In this document: piece by piece, positions 25,724 through 35,494 of the stretch
How positions within the stretch are numbered: the stretch's first letter is position 1
Layout of the letters: every line of letters begins with the position of its first letter
Source of the DNA: Microvirga rosea
Lineage (GTDB): Bacteria; Pseudomonadota; Alphaproteobacteria; Rhizobiales; Beijerinckiaceae
DNA length: 64,000 bases
Assembly (NCBI RefSeq): GCF_020595095.1
Contig: NZ_JAJDOP010000001.1
Coordinates: forward strand, 806,001-870,000
Direction of reading: 5' to 3'
Made by a program: the position numbers and the translations under genes
The notes under the pieces: generated by a model
The model's database searches: none
The model's input: the letters and a program-made list of their open reading frames with translations, nothing else
Told to the model about the DNA's origin: nothing

Positions 25724-26547
25724 CGCTTGGCCCTCGCTGTCGCCAGACGCTTCAGGAGAAGATTGGCGGAAAAGCTCATGATGATCAGGATCATTGCAAT
25801 GACGCTGGCCGATGCGAAGTCGTTGGCGATCGTGACCCGCTGATAGAGCAGGGTCTCAAGCATCAGGACCTTGGAGCCACCGAGAATGGCCGGGGTGATG
25901 TAAGCGGTCAGGGAGCCCGTGAAGACCAGGGTGCCGCCGATCACCAACCCTTCCTTCGTGAGCGGAAGGATGACCTTCCAGAACACTTGAAGCCAATTTG
26001 CTCCCAGAACGCGAGCCGCTGCGATCGCGTCGCGTGGCATATTCTCCAAAGCGCTCACGAGTGAAATGATCATGAGGGGAAGGAAGAGTTGCAGGAGCCC
26101 GATAAAGATGGCCGTTTCAGAGAACAGGATCCGCAAGGGACCGTCGGTCAGCTCCAGGGCCTCCAGCGCTTGGTTGACGATCCCTGTGCGCCCGAGGATC
26201 ACGATCCAGGCATAGGTGCGGGCAACCGGCGAGATCATCAATGGCAGGACGATCAGGCCGATCATGCGACCGCGGCCTTTTGCCGAAAGATTGACGATGC
26301 ACAAAGCTGCCGCGTAGCCGATGATGGCCGCCGCGACCGTCACCAGGACGCCGAGTTTGAGCGTGCGGATGAAAACGGTCAGATTAAGCGGCGTCGTGAA
26401 GAAGGATACATAAGGGGCTAATGACCAGCCTCCGGCCGGCCGGATCCCTTCCGAGAGGAGGATCAGGACAGGCGCAATGAAAATGATCGCCGCGAAAAGC
26501 GTGGCCGGCAGGACGAGAGCCAGGGATTCGGCTCGGTTCTGAAACAT
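25720..26547 (-). CDS. ABC transporter permease (PotB-like)
   Basis: A 275-residue inner-membrane permease resembling PotB, with about six hydrophobic segments and the coupling loop RDAIAAARVLGANWLQVFWKVILPL. It follows the binding-protein gene after a 95-base gap that carries a hairpin. It should form a heterodimer with the PotC-like permease. Confidence 0.9.
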   Translation of the reverse strand: MFQNRAESLALVLPATLFAAIIFIAPVLILLSEGIRPAGGWSLAPYVSFFTTPLNLTVFIRTLKLGVLVTVAAAIIGYAAALCIVNLSAKGRGRMIGLIVLPLMISPVARTYAWIVILGRTGIVNQALEALELTDGPLRILFSETAIFIGLLQLFLPLMIISLVSALENMPRDAIAAARVLGANWLQVFWKVILPLTKEGLVIGGTLVFTGSLTAYITPAILGGSKVLMLETLLYQRVTIANDFASASVIAMILIIMSFSANLLLKRLATARAKR

Positions 26548-26594
26548 GAGTGTTCAGTCCGTGAGAACGTGCGGAGATCCGCCGGGTGGGAGAA

Positions 26595-26619
26595 CGATCC
26601 TTGCTGATTGCAAGGATCG
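26595..26619. repeat. Perfect hairpin after the PotD-like binding-protein gene
   Basis: Arms 26595-26604 (CGATCCTTGC) and 26610-26619 pair perfectly over 10 bases with a TGATT loop. It lies between the binding-protein stop (26643) and the permease start (26547), with no T-run. It is equivalent in position to the hairpins of the other three importer operons. Confidence 0.65.
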
Positions 26620-26642
26620 CTCCGTCGAGATGAGAGTCCGCC

Positions 26643-27665
26643 TTACTGGCCGACCTTGGCGTTCCACTGCGAAATCCAGCTTTCGCGATTGTCGAGGATG
26701 GCATCCGCCGGTTGGAGATCGAGAGATTTCGCCGTCTCCTCGCCGTAAGTCAGGTTCTCCGCCACTTTCGGATCAAGCTTGACCTCCTTGTTGGCCGGGC
26801 TGTCGATGAGACGCTCCGCCAGCTTGGTCTGAATCTCGGTCGAGAGCCAGAAATCCATGAACTGGTAGGCGAGATCCTTGTTCTTGGCGCCTTTCACGAG
26901 AACCATGACGTTCATCCCCCCGGTCTGGCCTTCCTTCGGGGTTGCCCATTTGAGGGGCATGTTCATCTTGGCAAAGCCTTCCCAAGCGAAGCGGCCGATG
27001 GGGGCTGCCCAGATCTCTTCCTGCTGCATGAGCTGCGTCAGCTGGGAAGAGCGGACGTAGAACGTCACGAAGTCATCCTTGTGTTCGGCCACTTTCTCGA
27101 TCGGCGCCTTCAGGTCCGGCGTATTCTGGCCCATGGCCTTGCCGATCATGTAGAGCGTCGGAGGGCCTTGGTTGGTGGTCACATTCGGAAATGCCACCCG
27201 CCCGGCGAGTTCTTTCGAGAAAAGATCATTCCATGAATTGATCGTGACCTTATCGGACCGATACACGATCGATGTGGCATAGAACGTATAGCCGACACTC
27301 AGGTGTCCGCCGATCGGATCCTTAGCAATGTCATAGAGCTTGTCATAGTTGGACAGGCGGGAAACGTCGATCGGCTCGATCAGGTTGGCCCGCGAGGCTG
27401 CGAGAGCATCCGGGGTCGCCACCACGGCCATGTCGATCACGGGTGCACTCTTGTTGGCTTCGAGCTTGGCCAGGCGCTCGACGCTGTTGCCCGTTTCCAC
27501 GACAACCTTGCAGCCGCATTTTGCCTCGAAGGGGTCATAAAGAATGGTCTTGAAGGCGTCCTGGGCGAAACCATAAACCGAGATGACGAGCTTGCGCTCT
27601 TGAGCCTCTGCCGAGGCCGAACAAAGCAGGAGCGCGGTGCTTGCTGCGAGCAGAATCTTTCTCAT
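26643..27665 (-). CDS. Extracellular solute-binding protein (PotD-like, family 1)
   Basis: A 340-residue periplasmic binding protein. A signal peptide covers about residues 1-22 (..SASAEAQ), then KLVISVYGFAQDAFKTILYDPFEAKCGCKVVVETGNS, the typical opening of PotD/AfuA-type proteins; the CGC pair may form a disulfide. The ATG at 27665 follows AGGAATAG. The stop of the LacI gene is 7 bases upstream, so both are probably on one message. Ligand: by name polyamine or iron, but the operon (nucleoside hydrolase, adenine deaminase, ribokinase) points to a nucleoside. Confidence 0.87.
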   Translation of the reverse strand: MRKILLAASTALLLCSASAEAQERKLVISVYGFAQDAFKTILYDPFEAKCGCKVVVETGNSVERLAKLEANKSAPVIDMAVVATPDALAASRANLIEPIDVSRLSNYDKLYDIAKDPIGGHLSVGYTFYATSIVYRSDKVTINSWNDLFSKELAGRVAFPNVTTNQGPPTLYMIGKAMGQNTPDLKAPIEKVAEHKDDFVTFYVRSSQLTQLMQQEEIWAAPIGRFAWEGFAKMNMPLKWATPKEGQTGGMNVMVLVKGAKNKDLAYQFMDFWLSTEIQTKLAERLIDSPANKEVKLDPKVAENLTYGEETAKSLDLQPADAILDNRESWISQWNAKVGQ

Positions 27666-27672
27666 GACTGAT

Positions 27673-28740
27673 CTATTCCTTCCGGGCATGAATATCGGCG
27701 GACGGCGCTGGGCCGCTCGACTGACGGACGATAAGGTGCATTGGAACGCTTGATGTCTGCGCCTTTGCGGGACTATGCGCGAACAAGCTGCCGTTCTCGG
27801 TTTCGCGAGGATTGCTCGCGGATGCTTCGATATCTCGCAAAAGGCTCTCAACCGCGATTTCCGCGATCTTCGGCATGTCCATACGCATGGTCGTCAAGGA
27901 TGGGGTGACGACCGAGGACCACATCATATCGTCAAAACCCGTGACGCTCGCGTCCTCCGGGACACGGATCCCGGCTCTCTGGAGTTCCATCAGGACACGC
28001 AGGGCGTGAAGATCCGACACGGTGCAAAATGCCGTGAACCCCCGGCGCACCAAATCGGCGACACCAAGATCGCAGCCTTGCCCGGCATCGTGTTCGATTT
28101 CGTCAATCCAGAGCGTATCGGTAACGGCCGATCGGGGCAGCGACGAGCGAATACCGCCGATTCGATCATTCTGAACATTGGAATTCGGGCTGCCGCCGAT
28201 CACCGCAAACCGGCGGTGGCCTTGGGTAAGCAGGTATTGCGCAATCTGCTGGCCGCCATTCCAGTGATCGGCCGCCACGGTATTTCCTGGCGTCGAGGGA
28301 CTGTCGATGACGGCAACTGGCCTGCCAATGTCACCGATCCTCGTCCCACGGCGTGGAACGATGATCAGCCCATCCGCACCCCGTTCCAACAAGCGGTTCA
28401 CCGCATCGGTCTGTGCGGCAATGTCGCCGCGGGAATCTCCGATCAGAACTCCGTAGCCGGATTTCGCCGCTGCATACTCGATGGCCTGCGCCAGCTGCGG
28501 GAAGAGGGGATGCGCGATATTGGCCAGCACGAGGCCCAAGACGCCGCTCCGCCCCGTGCGCAGGGCCTTCCCGGTCATGCTTGGGATATACCCGACTTCG
28601 GAGGCTGTTTTCCTGATCTTCTCGATGAGATCCGCCGACACGCGCCCCTTGCCCGAAAGAGCATTTGAAACGGTCGCGACGGAAACGCCGAGCGAGGCGG
28701 CAATATCGCTTAGATTCGGGCGGGGCCGGAGAATGGACAC
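27673..28740 (-). CDS. LacI-family transcriptional regulator of the purine island
   Basis: A 355-residue LacI-type regulator. The helix-turn-helix is LSDIAASLGVSVATVSNALSGKGRVS at about residues 9-34, with the hinge region PSMTGKALRTGRSG; the sensor domain ends VTGFDDMMWSSVVTPSLTTMRM. The start is a GTG at 28740; an in-frame TAA stop lies seven codons upstream, and the ATG at 28742 is out of frame. It heads the operon of importer, nucleoside hydrolase and adenine deaminase. An operator-like palindrome just before it suggests autoregulation. Confidence 0.88.
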   Translation of the reverse strand: MSILRPRPNLSDIAASLGVSVATVSNALSGKGRVSADLIEKIRKTASEVGYIPSMTGKALRTGRSGVLGLVLANIAHPLFPQLAQAIEYAAAKSGYGVLIGDSRGDIAAQTDAVNRLLERGADGLIIVPRRGTRIGDIGRPVAVIDSPSTPGNTVAADHWNGGQQIAQYLLTQGHRRFAVIGGSPNSNVQNDRIGGIRSSLPRSAVTDTLWIDEIEHDAGQGCDLGVADLVRRGFTAFCTVSDLHALRVLMELQRAGIRVPEDASVTGFDDMMWSSVVTPSLTTMRMDMPKIAEIAVESLLRDIEASASNPRETENGSLFAHSPAKAQTSSVPMHLIVRQSSGPAPSADIHARKE

Positions 28741-28755
28741 ATTCGGGCGCTGAGC

Positions 28756-28773
28756 TGATTAACCGTTTAATCA
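28756..28773. promoter_or_regulatory. LacI-type operator before the purine-island regulator
   Basis: TGATTAA-CCGT-TTAATCA: perfect 7-base arms around a 4-base core containing CG, 15 bases upstream of the LacI GTG start. Position and form suggest autoregulation of the LacI-importer-hydrolase operon. Confidence 0.6.
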
Positions 28774-28880
28774 CTACTACGCGAAACGATAGCAATGTCG
28801 AATCCTATTTTTCGCTCATCCTGCGATCAATGGACCTTGTGTCATGTAGCAACGTTTCTGTTCGGGCCCGACGGCAACGT

Positions 28881-29807
28881 CTAAATCTCTTCGCGCCAGG
28901 GCATGCCACCTTGCGCCCCGAGAGCCATGCAGGTTCGTGAAGCGGCAAGGCATGCGCGCTCCATGGCCGCTTTGATCGGCAATCGCTCCGCGATCCCTGC
29001 GGCCAGCACGCCGACGAAGGTGTCGCCGGCCCCCGTCGTGTCGAGAGGCTCGATTCGAGGAGCATCCGCATGAATGCGCTCACCGTCCTGAAGGAATGCC
29101 GTGGCACCCGAGGCTCCCGCCGTCACCACACAGGTCAGCCGGAAAGTCCGCGCCAGAAAGGATGCCGCATCCTCGTGACCGTACGTTCCCGTTTTGCCCG
29201 CGCCCCCCGACACGACGAGCGCCTCGTGCTCGTTGACGATCAAAACATCCGTGACGGACATGATCTCATCAATCCGTCGCGCCTGATCGTCCGTAGGAGC
29301 CGGTGCGAGATTCCAGACGATTTGCGCCCCAAGGCTCTTCGCCCATCTGGCGGCAATCAGGTTTTGCTCGAGCGACACCTCCATTTGGAGCACGAGGACG
29401 ACTGGCGAGACGGCGTGCTCCGTCAGCTCCGCCGCATGCAGCGCCATGTTGGTGCCGCTGGCGACGGTAATGGCATTCTCGCCCTTGCGATCCACGGTGA
29501 TAAAGGCGCAGCCTGTGGGTTCTGGAAGGACAGCAACGAGATGCGTCGCAACGCCATTGCGAGCCAGATTGTCGAGGCATGATTGGCCGAAAGGATCGTT
29601 CCCTACCGCTCCCGCCATCAGAACATCAATTGTCGTCCCTTTCGCGACGCGAGCGGCGGCGACAGCCTGATTGGCACCCTTGCCCCCGAAAAAGCTCTCG
29701 GCTTTCGGTGAGAGAACGGTTTCGCCGGGTCGCGCAATCGTTTCGACGCGTGCGACCAGATCCATGTTGATGGAGCCGAAAACCAGGATCGTCGTATCCG
29801 CTGTCAT
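28881..29807 (-). CDS. rbsK: Ribokinase
   Basis: A 308-residue PfkB-family kinase. It shows the ribokinase N-terminal GSINMDLVARVE, the sugar-binding FFGGKGANQAVAAAR and the catalytic DTTGAGDTF with Asp262 as likely base. It should phosphorylate the ribose released by the nucleoside hydrolase to ribose-5-phosphate. The gene lies upstream of the LacI regulator on the same strand, 140 bases away. Confidence 0.88.
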   Translation of the reverse strand: MTADTTILVFGSINMDLVARVETIARPGETVLSPKAESFFGGKGANQAVAAARVAKGTTIDVLMAGAVGNDPFGQSCLDNLARNGVATHLVAVLPEPTGCAFITVDRKGENAITVASGTNMALHAAELTEHAVSPVVLVLQMEVSLEQNLIAARWAKSLGAQIVWNLAPAPTDDQARRIDEIMSVTDVLIVNEHEALVVSGGAGKTGTYGHEDAASFLARTFRLTCVVTAGASGATAFLQDGERIHADAPRIEPLDTTGAGDTFVGVLAAGIAERLPIKAAMERACLAASRTCMALGAQGGMPWREEI

Positions 29808-29843
29808 GGGCTGAACCCCCGCCGCTCGAGATAAGGACTTGCG

Positions 29844-29864
29844 ACGGTTCTGGCTCAGAACCGT
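29844..29864. promoter_or_regulatory. Perfect palindrome upstream of ribokinase
   Basis: ACGGTTCTG-GCT-CAGAACCGT has perfect 9-base arms. It is 37 bases before the ribokinase start and 76 bases after the stop of the next LacI gene. No T-run follows on the minus strand, so it may be an operator rather than a terminator; a transcript hairpin is also possible. Confidence 0.4.
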
Positions 29865-29939
29865 TCACCCGTCAAAGGTCACTCAAACCGGGATGCAGTG
29901 TCCGAGCCGGCGAAAAATCTCCAAGGGATTCATGGCGGT

Positions 29940-30992
29940 TCAGCTGCTGCACCGCTCGATCAGGACATGGCCCGTATCGATTATCGCAGGAAGAGGAGGT
30001 GCCGCGGCCCGGATTCGGCTCAGGATGAGACGCGCGGCCTCCTTGCCGATCAGATCTCCGGACGGACGGATGGTTGTCAGCGACGGTATGCATGAGGCAC
30101 TGAAATCGAGATCGCCGAAGCCCACCACCGATATGGCATCGGGAATCGCGACCCCCAGGCGCTGACACTCAAACAGAATGCCGAGGGCGATCCAATCGTT
30201 CGAGCAGGCAATTCCATCGAGCTGGGGGTTTTGCTGGAGCGACCGATTGAGAAGAATGGCCCCGGCCTCGACGGTTGCCGCTCCCGGATGGTTGATGACC
30301 GACCAGGAGGCCGCCTGCCCCTTCCGGCAGGCTTCTTCAAAGCCTTCTGCTCTCTGCGCGGCTCGGTGGTCTTCCTGCATCCTGGCGCCCAGAAAAGCCA
30401 AATTCCGGCGGCGCTTCGAGAGAAGGTGTTCGGCCGCCGAGGCACCGACCCGTGGGTGGAGAAACCCGACAGCCATATCCAGAGGATCGCCTCCAAGCTC
30501 CCACATCTCGAGCACCGGAATGCCACCGGCTTTCAGGAGCTTTCGGGTATCTCGGCTGTGACTGAGGCCCGTCAGGACGATCGCGGCGGGGGCCCAGGAG
30601 AGGGCGGTGCGAACCAGGGCCTCCTCCTGCTCTTTGTCGTATTCCGTATGTCCGAGAAGGACCTGAAGTCCTTCCGAAGTCAGTTCTGCCTGAAGAGCCG
30701 ATACGGTCTCGGCAAAAAAGGCATTGCGAATGGATGGGACGATAATGCTCACGACGCGGGACGACGCCGCCGCCAAGCCGCCCGCGACGAGATTGGGCAC
30801 ATAGCCGAGGTGGTCAATGGCGCGGGCAATTTCACGGCCGGCGGCCGGGGACACCGCATCGGGCTTGCGAAGGTAGAGGGAAACGGTCGACGGCGAGACC
30901 TTGGCGAGCTTGGCCACGTCCGCCATCGTGATCCGCTGCATCTTGCGCCTTTTGCGCGGAACGCGGTCCTTTCCAAGGTCGTCTGTATCCAC
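29940..30992 (-). CDS. LacI-family regulator next to the sulfo-ED operon (GntR-like)
   Basis: A LacI-type regulator of 350 residues from the GTG at 30992, which has AAGAGG six bases ahead. An in-frame ATG at 31055 would add 21 residues but has no good ribosome-binding site. The helix-turn-helix reads ITMADVAKLAKVSPSTVSLYLRKPDAVS, followed by PNLVAGGLAAASSRVV; the sensor domain ends VVGFGDLDFSASCIPSLTTIRP, most like the gluconate-type GntR group. It is divergent from the sulfoquinovose operon and two TCGTAGCGCT copies lie around its start. The effector may be sulfoquinovose or a pathway intermediate. Confidence 0.87.
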   Translation of the reverse strand: MDTDDLGKDRVPRKRRKMQRITMADVAKLAKVSPSTVSLYLRKPDAVSPAAGREIARAIDHLGYVPNLVAGGLAAASSRVVSIIVPSIRNAFFAETVSALQAELTSEGLQVLLGHTEYDKEQEEALVRTALSWAPAAIVLTGLSHSRDTRKLLKAGGIPVLEMWELGGDPLDMAVGFLHPRVGASAAEHLLSKRRRNLAFLGARMQEDHRAAQRAEGFEEACRKGQAASWSVINHPGAATVEAGAILLNRSLQQNPQLDGIACSNDWIALGILFECQRLGVAIPDAISVVGFGDLDFSASCIPSLTTIRPSGDLIGKEAARLILSRIRAAAPPLPAIIDTGHVLIERCSS

Positions 30993-31121
30993 CAACACCC
31001 TCTTTTCGTAGCGCTGTGAAGAGATATGAATAAGATCATGGAATGAATTCATCATAATATCAATGCTTTAAACCACTCATACTAACCATAATGGGCGATT
31101 TGATCCCCCTTGTCGTCATTT

Positions 31122-31139
31122 CATCGTAGCGCTAAGATG
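31122..31139. promoter_or_regulatory. LacI-type operator before the sulfo-ED operon
   Basis: CATCGTAGCGCTAAGATG pairs in 8 of 9 positions around a TAGCGCTA core. It is 83 bases before the importer ATPase start. A second TCGTAGCGCT copy is at 31006-31015, inside or near the regulator's 5' end, 118 bases away. Confidence 0.6.
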
Positions 31140-31221
31140 CTCGAAATGAATGAGCCGGCCAACGAACGGGCCTGGCTCATCGCCGCTTTTTTCAAAGCGG
31201 AGCGATGTTGAGGGAGTGAAC

Positions 31222-33622
<2,401 letters not shown>

Positions 33623-33634
33623 AAATCTCAATCG

Positions 33635-33663
33635 TCATGGACGGCGTCTCCCGCCGTCCATGA
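33635..33663. repeat. Perfect hairpin after the sulfo-ED binding-protein gene
   Basis: TCATGGACGGCG (33635-33646) pairs perfectly with 33652-33663 over 12 bases around a TCTCC loop, 12 bases past the stop codon and before the first permease. There is no T-run. Its position matches the hairpins at 2645, 9243 and 26595. Confidence 0.7.
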
Positions 33664-33687
33664 TTCACGAAAGATGGGGTTGCGACC

Positions 33688-34626
33688 ATGGCTGTTGCCA
33701 GCAACACAAGCCCGATGATCAGAAAAAGCGAGAGCGCCTCCCAATGGTGGACGCGCTGGCTCGATCCCAGCGAGCGCACGCTGGCGGTTCTGCTTCTGCT
33801 GCCTGCGGCGCTGTTGCTGTCGCTGATCATCGTCTATCCTGTTGTCCGGCTTGTGTGGACGAGCTTCCAGAACCTTTCCCTCACCTCCGGTGTGCCGGCA
33901 AAATTTTCGGGTCTGGAGAATTATGCCCTCATGCTCGAGGATCCCATCTTCTGGGAAGCGACCTGGAACACGGTGCTGATCACATTGATCACCGTACCGG
34001 GGGCCCTCGTTTTCGGCCTGGCCCTCGCGCTGATGGCAAACCTTCCCTTCAAGAGAAAGTGGCCGGTCCGCCTGTCGCTCCTGATCCCGTGGGCGCTGCC
34101 GCTTTCCTTTGCCGGTCTGATCTTTGCGTGGTTCTTTCACTCCGAATACGGGGTCGTGAACGATATCCTGCGCCGGGTCGGTATCTCGGGAATCATCTGG
34201 TTCAACTCAGCCGGCTGGGCGTTCGCGGCAATCTGCCTCACGATCATCTGGAAGACCTCGTCCTTCATGGCTCTGATCATCCTGGCCGGTCTTCAGACAA
34301 TCCCGCGCTCGCTTTACGAAGCAGCCGACGTGGACGGGGCCGGGCGTCTTCGCCAGTTCTTCGAGATCACCTTGCCGCTTCTGAAGCCGGCCATCGTCGT
34401 TGCGCTCATCTTCCGGACGATCACGGCGCTCCAGACCTTCGATATTCCTTTCACGATGACCCGTGGCGGGCCTGGCACATCGACTTCGACTTTGGCCATG
34501 TATATCCACCAGAACACGGTCGACTTCCTCGATCTGGGCTATGGCTCCGCGCTGGCCGTCGTGATGTTCGCGATTTCCATGTGCGTCACGACCGTTTACC
34601 TGCGCATGATCCGCACGAAGGGGTGA
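33688..34626 (+). CDS. Carbohydrate ABC transporter permease (MalF/UgpA-like)
   Basis: A 312-residue inner-membrane permease with about six membrane segments. The coupling loop SLYEAADVDGAGRLRQFFEITLPLLKP is the CUT1 EAA motif, and the typical MTRGGPGTST follows. It is the first permease of the sulfo-ED importer and ends 3 bases before the second. Confidence 0.9.
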   Translation: MAVASNTSPMIRKSESASQWWTRWLDPSERTLAVLLLLPAALLLSLIIVYPVVRLVWTSFQNLSLTSGVPAKFSGLENYALMLEDPIFWEATWNTVLITLITVPGALVFGLALALMANLPFKRKWPVRLSLLIPWALPLSFAGLIFAWFFHSEYGVVNDILRRVGISGIIWFNSAGWAFAAICLTIIWKTSSFMALIILAGLQTIPRSLYEAADVDGAGRLRQFFEITLPLLKPAIVVALIFRTITALQTFDIPFTMTRGGPGTSTSTLAMYIHQNTVDFLDLGYGSALAVVMFAISMCVTTVYLRMIRTKG

Positions 34627-34629
34627 CCA

Positions 34630-35481
34630 ATGGCCTCCACCATGTCTGAACGCCCCCCCTTTCTCACAGGCACGCCGCTGCGGGTCCTGGTTGGTCTCGT
34701 GCTGGTCGTGAACGGGATGTTTCCGGCTCTCTGGATCCTCTTCACCTCCCTGAAGGCCGAAAACGAGCTGATGCTGAAGCCGATAACCTGGCTGCCGCAT
34801 GCGCCGACCCTGGCGAACTATCTGCGCGCATTTACGGATCAGCCTCTTCTTCTGTTCTTGTTCAACAGTTTCATGGTGGCGATCCTTTCAACCGCCCTGA
34901 CCCTCTTCATATCGGTGCTCGCAGCTTATGCCCTTGCCCGCCTCCACATCCGCGGACGGGATCTGATCCTCTCTGCGATCATCGCCGTTTCGACCTTTCC
35001 CCTCGTCACGCTGCTGGTTCCCTTGTTCGAGATCATGCGCACGCTTGGGCTTCTGAACACCTGGACTTCGCTGGTTCTGCCTTACACGGTGCTCAGCCTG
35101 CCGGTTTGCACTCTGATCCTGGTATCGTTTTTCGAGGGAATTCCACGGGACCTTGAGAACTCCGCCATGATTGACGGCTGCACTCGCCTCGGTGCGCTCT
35201 TCAAGATCGTGGTTCCGCTCTCGGCTCCTGGCGTGTTCACGGCGGGAATTCTGGCCTTCGTCAATTCCTGGGACGAATTCCTCCTCGCCTTATCGTTCAA
35301 CTCCAACCCGCAGTTGCGCACGTTGCCGGTCGGGATCACCCTCTACCAGGGCGAGTTCGCTTTCCCGTGGCCGGTTATCTCGGCAGCGCTCGTGGTCGGC
35401 ATCGTCCCGGTCGCTGTGCTGATCGTGATCTTCCAGGAGCGGGTCGTCTCCGGATTGACGTCCGGCGGCATCAAGGGCTGA
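34630..35481 (+). CDS. Carbohydrate ABC transporter permease (MalG/UgpE-like)
   Basis: A 283-residue inner-membrane permease, the second channel half. It shows the coupling loop RDLENSAMIDGCTRLGALFKIVVPL and the C-terminal NSWDEFLLAL, both usual in MalG-type proteins, plus about six membrane segments. It ends 13 bases before the dehydratase gene, so transport and catabolism share one operon. Confidence 0.9.
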   Translation: MASTMSERPPFLTGTPLRVLVGLVLVVNGMFPALWILFTSLKAENELMLKPITWLPHAPTLANYLRAFTDQPLLLFLFNSFMVAILSTALTLFISVLAAYALARLHIRGRDLILSAIIAVSTFPLVTLLVPLFEIMRTLGLLNTWTSLVLPYTVLSLPVCTLILVSFFEGIPRDLENSAMIDGCTRLGALFKIVVPLSAPGVFTAGILAFVNSWDEFLLALSFNSNPQLRTLPVGITLYQGEFAFPWPVISAALVVGIVPVAVLIVIFQERVVSGLTSGGIKG

Positions 35482-35494
35482 AGGAGAAACGACA

